The notes under the pieces are model-generated. The model was not told the origin of the DNA. It ran no database searches and was given only the letters and a program-made list of their open reading frames with translations. The translations under genes and the position numbers were made by a program. From contig CP129469.1 in assembly GCA_030583665.1 (NCBI GenBank), positions 62,001-126,000 of the forward strand: a DNA stretch of 64,000 nt, in the 5' to 3' direction. The DNA is from Candidatus Jettenia sp. AMX2 (GTDB lineage Bacteria > Planctomycetota > Brocadiia > Brocadiales > Brocadiaceae). Positions 16,849 to 26,294 of this stretch are shown in pieces (the first letter of the stretch is position 1; each line of letters begins with the position of its first letter).

Positions 16849-18681
16849 CTATTTACTCACAATCTTCATAAAATCAGCATTTCCTTTAAGATTTGTGAAA
16901 TCCGGTGTATTTTCTGCTATATCCTTATATAGTGGATTTAAACTCACAGCCTTTGTTAATGAGTACAGGGAACCTTCGTTATCTGACATTAAAGCCTGTG
17001 CACAAGCCTTGTTAAACCATGCTGCGTCAAAATCCGGTTTTATCTCCAATGCCTTATCATAGGTTTCTATGGCTTTTTTGTGATCACCGATAGCATCAAG
17101 GAGAAGACCTTTATTATTCAGGGCGCCTACAAAATCCGGTTTTAGCTGTAGTGCATAATCATAGGCTGCAAGTGCTTCCTGATGTTTCCCCATTTCTTCG
17201 TAGAGATAACCTTTGTAATTCCATGCTTCGAATACATCGCCTGAAAGGGCTGTTGTTTTGTCAAAGGTATCCAGTGCCTCCCGGTAGTTCTTCAGATGTA
17301 TAAGGGCTAGCCCTTTATTTATCAGCAAATCGAAATTATCCGGTTTAATGTGCAGGGCCTTATCAAATGCCTTAACGGCTTCTTCATAATTTTGAAGCTG
17401 TATAAGGGCAAGGCCTTTATTGCTGAGGGCGTCATGTCTGATTTTTGCCAGCCGTGGTATACGCAAAGCTTCAGCTTCCGTAATTATTTGGGCTACTTTA
17501 TCAAAAGATTTTACCGCTTCCTGGAATTTTCCTAATCGTAACAGAACCCACCCTTTATTGTTCCATACCTGCGGGTAGTCGGGTCTTATTTTTATTGCAT
17601 TATCAAAGGTTTTTATAGCTTCATCATATTTTCCAAGCAGGAACAATTCTCCACCTTTATTCGCCATGGTCTCATAAGAGTCGGGTTGAATTTGTAACGC
17701 TTTATCATAAGCCTGAACGGCTTCTGCATGTTTTCCCAGGCGAGACAAGGCTAACCCCTTATTTGTCCATGCCCCGTAAGAATTAGGTTGAATTTCTATT
17801 GTTTTCTCATATGCAGCAAGCGCTTCTTCATATCGTCCCATAGCATCAAGGGCAAGTCCTTTACCATTCCAGGCACCGTATGAATCGGGTTTCAGTTCAA
17901 TGGCCTTATCAAAAGCAAAAACGGCATCTTCGTGCTTTCCGAGATCTGCAAGGGTAAATCCTTTATCAGCCCATGCAGCATGTTCTGCAGGTCTTATTTT
18001 AATTGCTTTATCATAAGCATCAATAGCTTCGTTATACTTGCGCATTCTTACCAGGCAATTACCCTTATTAATCCAGGACTCATAATATGCCGGATTAATT
18101 GAAATAGCCTTATCATACGATTCCAAAGCTTCGCTTCTCCTTTCCGGGATCTTTGCAAGAGCAAGTCCCCTGTTGTTCCAGGCTTCATATGCATCGGGTT
18201 TTATCGTTATAATCTGATCATAGGTCTCAATAGCTGAATCAATGTTTCCCAGATGATCGAGTACATTTCCTTTATTATACAATGCGGTACTAAAGTCCGG
18301 TTTTATCTCCAGGGCCTTATCAAATGCTTTAACAGCCTCGTCATACCTTCCGGCATGATCCAAAGTCCTTCCCTTCATATACCAGGCTTCATGGTAATCT
18401 GTTTTGTAGCGGATTGCTTTATCAAATGATTCAATGGCATCGGTGTATTGATTCATGTAATCGAGTACAATTGCCCTGTTATACCAAGCCTCAAACGCAT
18501 CTGGTTTTAATCTGGTTGCATCTTCGTATGCTTTGAGAGCTTCCTCGTACTTTTGTTTTTGGACAAGGACATTTCCTCTGTTTATTAATGCCTCATAACT
18601 TTCTGTGGCAAGTGATGCTCTTGTGGACAAAATCAGTGTAATAGAAAAAATTATAAAGATATTTCGTGTTTTTCTTGTCAT
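16849..18681 (-). CDS. Exported TPR-repeat protein (about 16 TPR units)
   Basis: Protein of 610 residues. An N-terminal signal-like segment (IFIIFSITLILSTRASLA) is followed by near-continuous 34-residue TPR units. They share the consensus W-x-N-K-G-x-A-L...L-x-x-Y-x-E-A-[VI]-x-x-[FY]-D-K-A-I-x-I-K-P-D. Two units are interrupted by an insertion (near residues 390-410, around ITEAEALRIPRLAK). It probably acts as a scaffold in the periplasm or at a membrane. AAGGAG precedes the ATG. It stands alone upstream of the PLD-like gene's 3' end, with a MITE-like repeat between them. No partner can be inferred. Confidence 0.85.
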   Translation of the reverse strand: MTRKTRNIFIIFSITLILSTRASLATESYEALINRGNVLVQKQKYEEALKAYEDATRLKPDAFEAWYNRAIVLDYMNQYTDAIESFDKAIRYKTDYHEAWYMKGRTLDHAGRYDEAVKAFDKALEIKPDFSTALYNKGNVLDHLGNIDSAIETYDQIITIKPDAYEAWNNRGLALAKIPERRSEALESYDKAISINPAYYESWINKGNCLVRMRKYNEAIDAYDKAIKIRPAEHAAWADKGFTLADLGKHEDAVFAFDKAIELKPDSYGAWNGKGLALDAMGRYEEALAAYEKTIEIQPNSYGAWTNKGLALSRLGKHAEAVQAYDKALQIQPDSYETMANKGGELFLLGKYDEAIKTFDNAIKIRPDYPQVWNNKGWVLLRLGKFQEAVKSFDKVAQIITEAEALRIPRLAKIRHDALSNKGLALIQLQNYEEAVKAFDKALHIKPDNFDLLINKGLALIHLKNYREALDTFDKTTALSGDVFEAWNYKGYLYEEMGKHQEALAAYDYALQLKPDFVGALNNKGLLLDAIGDHKKAIETYDKALEIKPDFDAAWFNKACAQALMSDNEGSLYSLTKAVSLNPLYKDIAENTPDFTNLKGNADFMKIVSK

Positions 18682-18730
18682 GACTATCTCCTTCCTTTAA
18701 CAAACAATATTGTCAGGGAACAAATAGTAA

Positions 18731-18829
18731 CAGGCTGTCCGAAAATTCACTTTTTCGCGATTTCCCAAGTCATAAGTCCTTGTAAATCAATACCTGAAAT
18801 TTCATGAATTTGCATTCTCGGACAACCTG
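18731..18829. mobile_element. 99-bp MITE-like element with terminal inverted repeats and 4-bp target duplication
   Basis: The left end CAGGCTGTCCGAAAATTCA and the reverse complement of the right end CAGGTTGTCCGAGAATGCA match at 16 of 19 positions. The sequence GTAA occurs directly on both sides (18727-18730 and 18830-18833), as expected for a 4-bp target-site duplication. The ends resemble the GGCTGTCCGAAAA ends of some IS4/IS1182-type elements. There is no coding capacity, so a full-length relative elsewhere in the genome would have to mobilise it. Confidence 0.6.
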
Positions 18830-18858
18830 GTAAGCAGTAACCCTCTTAATTGTTTTGG

Positions 18859-20277
18859 CTATTTAAGCGTCATGATTTTGCCATCTTCCAGAATATAAGG
18901 TAATTGATCCCTGCAGCGGACGGCTAATCTTCCTGAATAAACAATCGTTTCACCAATCTGGAATTTTATTATATCTGCTTTCTTTGATGAGCCAAGCTTT
19001 AGTTCTACCATTCTGTTTTTTCCTTGTATCAGTCCTATACGGTAATCAGATGTGGTATGTAAATTTTTATAAGCAATCTGACCGGTCCAACTGACATATT
19101 TATCTGCATATTTTTCCCATGCTTCGTCCTTTTCTGTATCTGTAAGCGTACTTTTCTCACCAAAAACAGCATCAAGATCTTCAAAGGATTTGATAATAAA
19201 TATTTTTTTAGGACCCTGTGAAACGGGTATTATGTCATGATTACGAATTGATTCAGGGCATAATGGAGGGGGGGGAGGAACTTCAGTGTCAAGGATTTCA
19301 AGTACGTACCCGTCCTCAAGTTTATAAGGGAATATTCTTGTTACACGTGAAGCAACCCTTCCTGTATAGGTTACGGTATTGCCATGTTTCACGTTTGAAA
19401 AATATTTTTTGTTCGCAGGATTTAGCTTAACTTCAACACTGGTGTCACCGTGGTCTACTCCCATCATCCATCCGGTGAATAATCCCCATCCAATATAATT
19501 AACTCGTCCACTCCACGTAATTCTTTTTCCTTTACATGGGTGCCATAACGCTTCTTTCTGTTCGTCCAGCAATTCACTTGCAACACCAAAAATAGTATCA
19601 AATTCTTCGAAATCCATATCAATAGAGCCTTCTTCTGTCGCGGTGATAATAATTCCATAGTTTTTTGCTATGATTTGCCTTGCATTTTTTTTTGACTCTG
19701 AATGAGCCTGTGAAAATGTACTTTCAGTGTTGCCTCTTTTTGGAGAAGCAGTTGATGTAATAGGAGGAGCTACTGCTTTTGAGAATAAATATTCAAATTC
19801 CTTTTGGTATTTTACCAAAACCTTTGCGATATCAGTAAAAATTACGTTATAGCGGGTGTGCTTGCCTTCGTTTTCACTCCATTGATACGAACCTGTTACG
19901 AGAAGTGCACTGTCAAAAATAGCAAAATTATTACGCATAATGCCTTTTTGGTCGAACAGTTTCGTCATGAATGTTTCATTCTGTTTTTGGCAAAGCAGTG
20001 ATAATGGCCTTCTGGATAGAGACCGTCTTCTGTCAACAACAATTCTGATATGCACTCCACGCCCGTGTGCTTCTAAAAGCGAATGGATAATATCACGGGA
20101 AGTGATATCCGAAACTGCAATATCCACGGACTCTTTTGATTTTTCAATTGCGCTTATAATTTGCCTCTTAATATCAGAAGGATCAAAATAGGCTTCGGAT
20201 GGATATGTTTTTTCCTGGGCAGAGCAAAGGGTAATTATTGTCATTAGAAGGAATAACAAGGCTTTTTTGTAGTGCAT
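18859..20277 (-). CDS. Exported phospholipase-D-like protein with lost catalytic residues and duplicated C-terminal domain
   Basis: Protein of 472 residues with a signal peptide (ALLFLLMTIITLCSAQ). Residues about 25-165 form a PLD-nuclease-like domain: IISAIEKSKESVDIAVSDI, RGVHIRIVVDRRRS, and the motif region GIMRNNFAIFDSALLVTGS. The canonical HxK of that motif (MHxKF in active enzymes) reads RNN, so phosphodiesterase activity is unlikely. Residues about 210-345 and 360-472 are two related beta domains, each with LDxxFG..., then ITWSGRV or VSWTGQI, and ending PYxLEDG. AGGAGG precedes the ATG. Function unknown; a binding rather than catalytic role is inferred. Confidence 0.75.
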   Translation of the reverse strand: MHYKKALLFLLMTIITLCSAQEKTYPSEAYFDPSDIKRQIISAIEKSKESVDIAVSDITSRDIIHSLLEAHGRGVHIRIVVDRRRSLSRRPLSLLCQKQNETFMTKLFDQKGIMRNNFAIFDSALLVTGSYQWSENEGKHTRYNVIFTDIAKVLVKYQKEFEYLFSKAVAPPITSTASPKRGNTESTFSQAHSESKKNARQIIAKNYGIIITATEEGSIDMDFEEFDTIFGVASELLDEQKEALWHPCKGKRITWSGRVNYIGWGLFTGWMMGVDHGDTSVEVKLNPANKKYFSNVKHGNTVTYTGRVASRVTRIFPYKLEDGYVLEILDTEVPPPPPLCPESIRNHDIIPVSQGPKKIFIIKSFEDLDAVFGEKSTLTDTEKDEAWEKYADKYVSWTGQIAYKNLHTTSDYRIGLIQGKNRMVELKLGSSKKADIIKFQIGETIVYSGRLAVRCRDQLPYILEDGKIMTLK

Positions 20278-20568
20278 ATTTTCTTCCTCCTGGATTTATG
20301 GAACAAATAGTTAGCTGTTCATGTTTAATTATCTCATTATGCTTTTTACTTTTTAAAATATTTTGCTATGGAGGTAAATTTCTGTTGCTGAGTAAAAATT
20401 GTTCGTTTCGGCAGATGCACAGCGTAATTGCTACTAACCTGAGAAGCAGCTATCAAACAGGGTTACCACAGATGAGTTTCGTAAAATCCCGCTTATCGTT
20501 AATTTTTTCATTCTATCAGGGATCAATAATGATTGCAAGTATTATAAGAACTTAAACTTAGTTTTGGT

Positions 20569-20597
20569 TTGACAAAAAAATGCAACTTGAATACAAT
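20569..20597 (+). promoter_or_regulatory. Strong sigma70-type promoter for the HtrA gene
   Basis: Perfect TTGACA, 17-base spacer, TACAAT, about 50 bases upstream of the htrA start. The rest of the spacer after the divergent PLD-like gene (20278-20568) shows no other feature. Confidence 0.7.
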
Positions 20598-20645
20598 AAA
20601 TTTTTATAATCGTATCAGATTTCAACTTTTATATTGGAGGTGGCA

Positions 20646-22205
20646 ATGGTTTGTAAACTGAAAAAACGTTGTTTTCGTTCTCTTCTTGTCCTTGGTGTTT
20701 GCGTGGGGCTGAGTATGGGGGCGTATCATAAGCCAGCTTTATATGCTGAGAGCAGGAAATCAGATGAAGCTGATGCTGATGCAGCTGCGTTGAATACCGC
20801 GCTGCATTTTGAACATGTATTTGAAAATGTTGTAAATCAGGTAAAACCGGCGGTTGTTTCTATCACTTCTGTAAAAACCGTTAGGCACGGCTCGCAAAGG
20901 CAAATGCCGGATGACAGATTTCATCGCAGAATACCCAGACCTGATGAGGAACGTGATCCCTTCAGGCAGTTTAGAGACTTTTTTGGAGACGATTTCTTTG
21001 ACAGATTCTTCAGGCCCAGGTTTCCTGAAAAAGAATTCAGGATACAAGGACTAGGCTCAGGTGTTATTTTAGACGCTAACGAAGGATATATTATCACAAA
21101 CAACCATGTGGTAGAAGGTGCTGATGAGCTTAAAATCACGCTTGGAGACAGAAGAGAATTCGATGGGAAAGTTGTTGGTACCGATCCTCAGACAGATATT
21201 GCTATAATAAAGATAGAAGGAAAGGATTTGCCTTTTGCAAAATTGGGTGATTCTGATACTATCCGTGTCGGGCAATGGGCAATTGCAATCGGTAACCCTT
21301 TTGGTTTAACACAAACGGTTTCCATAGGTATTATTAGTGCGACCGGAAGAACCAATATTGGTGTGGCGCAGTATGAAGACATGATTCAGACAGATGCAGC
21401 GATTAACCCGGGCAATAGTGGAGGCCCTCTCGTTAATATACGTGGAGAAGTTGTCGGTATCAATACTGCAATCTTCACCAGGAGTGGCGGGTATCAGGGT
21501 ATTGGGTTTGCCATACCGGTCAATATGGTGAAAATTATTAAGAGAGATCTTATAGACAAGGGGAAAGTTACCCGTGGTTGGCTGGGCGTGGTTATTCAGG
21601 ATATAGATCCTTCCTTGGCAAAATCATTCGGGGTTACGGTAACAGAGGGTGTCCTTGTAAGTGATGTGCAGGTGAATTCACCGGCAAAGGAAGCAGGTTT
21701 TGAGCGTGGCGATATTGTTATTGAATACGATGGAAGGGCTATGCGCGATGTAAACCACCTCCGTAACGTCGTTGCACAAACAACTGTTGGCAAGAAGGTA
21801 ATGGTTAAGGTTCTGAGAAACGGTAAAGAAAAGGAATTAACGGTTAAGATCGGAGAACAACCAGCGGAATTATTTGCTGCTGGGCCAGGAGGCGTACCAC
21901 TTCCCGGGAAAGAACAGAGGGAACTCGGGATAGTTGTGCAGGATATTACAAAGGAGATTGCTAAAAATCTGGGTATAGAAGAAGAGATCGGAGTAATAGT
22001 TTCTGATGTTCAACCTGGGAGTCCGGCGGCAGAATCGGATATAAGAGAAGGTGATATTATTAAAGAGGTAAACAGGGAAAAGGTTTCCAATGTGCAGGAA
22101 TTTAAAAGGGCTATTGAGGCGGCAGATAGGGAGAAAGGGATACTCATGCTGGTGAAGCGGGGTGACTTTTCCAGGTATGTAATTATCAAATCAAAAGAAA
22201 AATAA
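20646..22205 (+). CDS. DegP/HtrA family periplasmic serine protease (Do)
   Basis: Protein of 519 residues from the ATG with GGAGG 5 bases upstream; a TTG four codons earlier would overlap the Shine-Dalgarno. Order of parts: signal peptide (SLLVLGVCVGLSMGAY), a charged Arg/Phe/Asp-rich segment (RPDEERDPFRQFRDFFG), the trypsin-like domain with catalytic His154 (NNHVVEG), Asp184 (TDIAII) and Ser258 (NPGNSGGPL), then two PDZ domains (about 300-390 and 410-510). It degrades or refolds misfolded periplasmic proteins. Its own strong promoter and downstream terminators indicate a single-gene unit. Confidence 0.93.
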   Translation: MVCKLKKRCFRSLLVLGVCVGLSMGAYHKPALYAESRKSDEADADAAALNTALHFEHVFENVVNQVKPAVVSITSVKTVRHGSQRQMPDDRFHRRIPRPDEERDPFRQFRDFFGDDFFDRFFRPRFPEKEFRIQGLGSGVILDANEGYIITNNHVVEGADELKITLGDRREFDGKVVGTDPQTDIAIIKIEGKDLPFAKLGDSDTIRVGQWAIAIGNPFGLTQTVSIGIISATGRTNIGVAQYEDMIQTDAAINPGNSGGPLVNIRGEVVGINTAIFTRSGGYQGIGFAIPVNMVKIIKRDLIDKGKVTRGWLGVVIQDIDPSLAKSFGVTVTEGVLVSDVQVNSPAKEAGFERGDIVIEYDGRAMRDVNHLRNVVAQTTVGKKVMVKVLRNGKEKELTVKIGEQPAELFAAGPGGVPLPGKEQRELGIVVQDITKEIAKNLGIEEEIGVIVSDVQPGSPAAESDIREGDIIKEVNREKVSNVQEFKRAIEAADREKGILMLVKRGDFSRYVIIKSKEK

Positions 22206-22249
22206 TTTTAAAATTATTATGTAATTTCCGGGAATTTACTTTTTCCTGT

Positions 22250-22298
22250 AAAATCCCCTTTCTTTCCTCTTTTATGAGGACAGGTAGGGGGATTTTTT
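22250..22298 (+). terminator. Intrinsic terminator after htrA
   Basis: Stem AAAATCCCC paired with GGGGATTTT, whose right arm runs into TTTTTT. The loop holds a further small hairpin (CCTC with GAGG). It ends transcription from the HtrA promoter. Confidence 0.75.
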
Positions 22299-22327
22299 AT
22301 TGTATAATATGTTTTTGAAGACAAGGT

Positions 22328-22366
22328 AAGTCAGCTATCCCTTTTTTTCAAAGGGATAGCTGACTT
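22328..22366. terminator. Long perfect hairpin between htrA and nifS
   Basis: Perfect 17-bp stem (AAGTCAGCTATCCCTTT and its complement) with a 5-base loop, ending 2 bases from the nifS stop codon. Given the convergent neighbours, it probably serves as a bidirectional transcription end. T-rich sequence follows on the plus side. Confidence 0.7.
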
Positions 22367-22368
22367 GT

Positions 22369-23541
22369 TTATTCCTTTGTTTTTGTTTCTCTGCCATAAG
22401 GAGATATTTCCCTTAGCCTTTTAATAATTGGTGGGAAGTGTTCGATAATAAAGTCGGTATCTTCCTTCGTATTATATCTGCTTAAGCTTAATCGTATAGA
22501 ACCATGTACTGCAGTAAAAGGTACTCCCATTGCCCTGAGTACATGTGATGGTTCCAGGGAACCCGATGTACATGCTGAACCTGAAGAAGCACAAATACCT
22601 TTTTCATTTAGCAGGAGTAGTATGGCTTCGCCCTCCACAAATTCAAAACTCAGGTTTGTAGTATTTGGCAAACGGTGTTCCCTGTGCCCGTTGACTCTGG
22701 CATCCGGTGCTTTTTTTAAAATTTCATTTTCCAGGGTATCCCTAAGGTGTTTTATCCGGGTTTGCTCTTCAGCCATATATTTTTTTGCCAGCTCACACGC
22801 TTTGCCAAGGCCAATAATGGACGGAACATTCTCTGTACCACCGCGACGGTTCTTTTCCTGATGCCCTCCGATAATAAAAGGTATAAATTTGGTTCCTCTT
22901 CTGATAAAAAGAACACCTATTCCTTTGGGAGCATGAAGTTTGTGTCCGGAGAGCGTCATGAGATTTATAGTATTTTTTGATAAATTGATAGGTATCTTAC
23001 CCGCAGCCTGCACGGCATCGGTATGCAAGACAGAGCCCTTTTGTTTTACAATAGTGTCTATTTCCTCTATGGGAAAGATCACTCCTGTTTCATTATTTGC
23101 ATACATAATTGACACAATTGCTGTATCATCTCTTACTGCGTTTGCTAATTCATTAAGGTTAAGTATACCATTCTTATCAACCTCCAATTCAGTTACAGAA
23201 TAACCACTTTGCGCAAGGTGTTTACACAGGTTATATACAGCAGGATGTTCTACCCGTGAAGTTACAATATGCCTTTTATGAGGGTTTGCTCTTAATATTC
23301 CCAAAATAGCAGCGTTATTGCTTTCAGTACCGCAACTGGTAAAAATTATTTCTGATGGATCGGCACCGATGAGATCAGCTACCTGTTGCCTTGCGTTCTC
23401 TATCTTATTTGCTACCTGACCACCAAAGGTATGCATACTCGACGGGTTACCATAATATTCTGTAAAATAAGGCAACATTACTTCAATAACCTCCGGTGCA
23501 ACCATCGTTGTTGCATTATTGTCTGCATATACAACTCTCAT
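22369..23541 (-). CDS. nifS: Cysteine desulfurase, NifS/IscS type
   Basis: PLP-dependent class V aminotransferase-fold enzyme of 390 residues that removes sulfur from cysteine for Fe-S cluster assembly. It opens VYADNNATTMVAPEV, carries SGHKLHAPKG with the PLP-binding Lys, and ends with the persulfide-carrying Cys loop GSACTSGSLEPSHVLRAMG. The start ATG overlaps the nifU stop (ATGA), giving translational coupling. GAGG lies 8 bases upstream. Neighbouring NifU provides the scaffold. No nitrogenase genes are present, so the pair serves general Fe-S assembly here. Confidence 0.95.
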   Translation of the reverse strand: MRVVYADNNATTMVAPEVIEVMLPYFTEYYGNPSSMHTFGGQVANKIENARQQVADLIGADPSEIIFTSCGTESNNAAILGILRANPHKRHIVTSRVEHPAVYNLCKHLAQSGYSVTELEVDKNGILNLNELANAVRDDTAIVSIMYANNETGVIFPIEEIDTIVKQKGSVLHTDAVQAAGKIPINLSKNTINLMTLSGHKLHAPKGIGVLFIRRGTKFIPFIIGGHQEKNRRGGTENVPSIIGLGKACELAKKYMAEEQTRIKHLRDTLENEILKKAPDARVNGHREHRLPNTTNLSFEFVEGEAILLLLNEKGICASSGSACTSGSLEPSHVLRAMGVPFTAVHGSIRLSLSRYNTKEDTDFIIEHFPPIIKRLREISPYGRETKTKE

Positions 23542-24392
23542 GAAGTTACCTCCTCGACGATAAGTGAGTTTGTTACAAATTCCCTTAATCTTGCCTCAAC
23601 GGTTGATTTTAACGTAACTTTCGAACTCGGGCATTCCACGCAGCTTCCTCTGAATGATACCTTAATCAAGTCACCTTCTATATCGATAAGCTCGATATCA
23701 CCACCATCGGCCTGAAGGGTAGGGCGAATATCTTTTTCTATAATATCTTCTATCAATTTCATTTTTTGGATATTTGTCATTTTTTTACCAGAGGCTCTTG
23801 CTTGTGCAAGCATCTCCTTCTCTTTTTCCTTTTGCCATACTTCATTGATAATTGCCTGTATCTGAGGATGGCACGAACGGCACCCCCCGCCGGCCTTACA
23901 GTAATTGGTTACCTGTTCAACCGTAGTTAATTTATGCTCTCTGACTTCATGTGAAATCTTGTTGTCTGTTACGCCAAAACATTTGCAAACAATAGTTCCC
24001 TCTTCAAAAGGCTTTTCTAATTTCAATCCCCGGTAGTTGGCAATGGCTGCCTCTAGGGCCTCGCGTCCCATTACCGAACAATGCATCTTTTGTTCGGGAA
24101 GCCCATCCAGATATTCAGCAATATCATTATCGGTAATTTTTGCAGCATCATCCAAGGTCTTACCTTTCAGCATTTCAGTGAGAGCACTTGCAGAAGCAAT
24201 AGCACTGCCGCAACCAAAGGTTTTAAACTTAACGTCTGTAATACGTCCCGATTTATCCAGTTTTAACATTAATTTTAATGCATCTCCGCAGGCTAAGCTA
24301 CCTACTTCACCAACCGCATCGGGATTCTCTATTTCTCCCACGTTTCTGGGATTGAAAAAATGGTCTTTTACTTTTTCAGAATAATCCCACAC
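23538..24392 (-). CDS. nifU: Fe-S cluster assembly scaffold NifU, three-domain form
   Basis: Protein of 284 residues with all three NifU modules. N-terminal IscU-like scaffold: VGSLACGDALKL, FKTFGCGSAIASAS and MHCSVMG hold the three cluster-binding cysteines. The middle [2Fe-2S] ferredoxin-like part has CKCFGVTD...CKAGGGCRSCHP. C-terminal Nfu domain: CVECPSSKVTLK with the CxxC. It transfers nascent clusters from NifS-derived sulfur to apoproteins. Start codon is GTG with AAGGAAT upstream. This full-length three-domain form, together with NifS, is the usual arrangement in anaerobic bacteria without ISC machinery. Confidence 0.95.
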   Translation of the reverse strand: MWDYSEKVKDHFFNPRNVGEIENPDAVGEVGSLACGDALKLMLKLDKSGRITDVKFKTFGCGSAIASASALTEMLKGKTLDDAAKITDNDIAEYLDGLPEQKMHCSVMGREALEAAIANYRGLKLEKPFEEGTIVCKCFGVTDNKISHEVREHKLTTVEQVTNYCKAGGGCRSCHPQIQAIINEVWQKEKEKEMLAQARASGKKMTNIQKMKLIEDIIEKDIRPTLQADGGDIELIDIEGDLIKVSFRGSCVECPSSKVTLKSTVEARLREFVTNSLIVEEVTS

Positions 24393-24440
24393 TTCTTATT
24401 CCTTTCTCAGAAAATTGTTTAAGTAAGCTATATTTAATAA

Positions 24441-24469
24441 AATATATGCTTTTCTGTTTACAATGTCAA
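24441..24469 (-). promoter_or_regulatory. Sigma70-type promoter for nifUS
   Basis: On the minus strand: perfect TTGACA, 17-base spacer, TATATT, about 50 bases before the nifU start. It lies back-to-back with the pepA promoter. Confidence 0.7.
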
Positions 24470-24496
24470 GCATACCTGTCTTCCGACAAAGATAGC

Positions 24497-24525
24497 TTGA
24501 CAATCCATGACGAGAGTTTTACAAT
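24497..24525 (+). promoter_or_regulatory. Sigma70-type promoter for pepA
   Basis: Perfect TTGACA, 17-base spacer, TACAAT, about 60 bases before the pepA start. The two -35 boxes of this divergent pair are only 27 bases apart, so shared regulation is possible. Confidence 0.75.
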
Positions 24526-24584
24526 TACGGGGTTACGTAAATTGTGGGATTATAACAATATGAATAAAATGTGCGGGGAATTGT

Positions 24585-26108
24585 ATGAACATTCGTGTTA
24601 AAGTTGGCACTGCAGAAAAAGAATCCGCAGAAATGCTCGTTTTTTATTTGTATGAAGATGTACCGGCAGTCAGGGGTCCTCTTGCCTGTTGTGATAAGGT
24701 TTTGAATAATATAATATCTGAATTGGTAAAGAAAAAAGAATTTACAGCCAGACAAAATAAGATCATGATACTTCCGACATATGGGAAAATACCTTCGGGG
24801 AGGGTCATGTTGGTTGGTCTTGGCAGGAGAAATGATGTTACCTCGGATAGAATACGCCAGGCAGCAAGTGTAACCGTTGGCAGTGCACGAGACGCAGGAA
24901 TTACCGAAATCACCAGTATAATAGATTCAGTTACTATATCTGCTTCTGATAGGAAAGAATGGTATCAGGCTTATGTTGAGGGTTGCCTTCTCGCTCTTTA
25001 TAAATTTCAGAAATATAAAAAGGTATCGCCGGAAGATCGGAAGGAACCTGGGGTACTTACCCTGTTATTCTCTGACAGTGAAGAATCAAGGATCGCCAAA
25101 GTATCTGTGAAGAACGGGAATATAATTGCAGACGCAGTGTCTTTTACCCGTGATTTGGTAAACACACCGGCACAGGACAAACCGCCGTTTGTTTTGGCAG
25201 ATATTGCCAGGAGATCAGCTGCAGAACACGGGCTTCAGTGCAGGATATTATCAGCGCAGGAAATAAAGAAATTAGGAATGGGTGGCATACTCAGTGTTGC
25301 AAAGGGTAGCTCACAGCCGCCAAAGTTTATTATTCTTGAATATAATGCGCGCGCGAAAAAACAGGATACCATTGTAATGGTCGGAAAGGGGGTTACTTTT
25401 GATTCGGGGGGTATCTGTTTAAAACCTGCGAAAGACATGGATCAGATGAAAAGTGACATGTCCGGCGGTGCTGCTGTGATAGGAGCCATGACGGCAATAT
25501 CAGAGATGAAATTGCCTCATCGTGTCATTGGTCTCATACCATGTACGGAAAATATGCCAGGCGGGTCAGCAACGAAACCCGGTGATATTGTTAAGCTTTA
25601 TTCCGGGACTACTGCTGAGGTTGTTAATACTGATGCCGAAGGCCGTCTTATTCTTGCAGATGCGTTAGGATATGCAGAAAAGTACAAGCCCGATGCTGTG
25701 ATTGATCTTGCAACACTTACAGGATCCTGTGTCATTGCTCTCGGTACCGTTGCTACCGGTATGATGGGAAACAATGATGAACTGAAAAGAAGAGTAAAGA
25801 TTGCCGGAGAAAAAACATGGGAAAGGGTTTGGGAGCTTCCGCTTTGGGAGGAGTACCATGAACAGATTAAAAGTGACATTGCAGATATGAAAAACAGTGG
25901 CGGACCCCATGCCGGAGCGATAACGGCGGCCTGTTTTCTTAACAAATTTACCAGGAAGTACCCTTGGGTACACCTTGATATTGCAGGCACTGCATGGTCT
26001 GATAAAAATAGTACCTATATTCAAAAAGGTGCTACGGGTGTTGGTGTCCGGCTGCTCATACAACTGGTTCAGGACTGGACCCGATTTTCTCAAAAAGAAT
26101 CCGCTTGA
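24585..26108 (+). CDS. pepA: Leucyl aminopeptidase (M17, PepA)
   Basis: Cytosol aminopeptidase family of 507 residues that removes N-terminal residues from peptides with two bound divalent metals. The N-terminal macro-like domain spans about residues 1-175. In the C-terminal catalytic domain the metal ligands lie in VMVGKGVTFDSGGICLKP and KSDMSGGAAV, and the signature NTDAEGRLILADAL is present. Length is normal for the family. It also resembles PepA proteins that bind DNA at recombination sites, but nothing here points to that role. Confidence 0.95.
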   Translation: MNIRVKVGTAEKESAEMLVFYLYEDVPAVRGPLACCDKVLNNIISELVKKKEFTARQNKIMILPTYGKIPSGRVMLVGLGRRNDVTSDRIRQAASVTVGSARDAGITEITSIIDSVTISASDRKEWYQAYVEGCLLALYKFQKYKKVSPEDRKEPGVLTLLFSDSEESRIAKVSVKNGNIIADAVSFTRDLVNTPAQDKPPFVLADIARRSAAEHGLQCRILSAQEIKKLGMGGILSVAKGSSQPPKFIILEYNARAKKQDTIVMVGKGVTFDSGGICLKPAKDMDQMKSDMSGGAAVIGAMTAISEMKLPHRVIGLIPCTENMPGGSATKPGDIVKLYSGTTAEVVNTDAEGRLILADALGYAEKYKPDAVIDLATLTGSCVIALGTVATGMMGNNDELKRRVKIAGEKTWERVWELPLWEEYHEQIKSDIADMKNSGGPHAGAITAACFLNKFTRKYPWVHLDIAGTAWSDKNSTYIQKGATGVGVRLLIQLVQDWTRFSQKESA

Positions 26109-26294
26109 TAAGCCTGCCTCGTTTTTCCTCTTTATGCCGATCATATCGAAAATTCAACGTCAGACAATGATTATACAAATGGTAAATTTCTTTCCTGCAG
26201 GGTGTCAAAAAACAGCATGATGATTATGGGAAAATACGAAGATTCATGCCTGGTAAGCACATAAGGTTATATTTATAGGTATTCGATCATTCCA

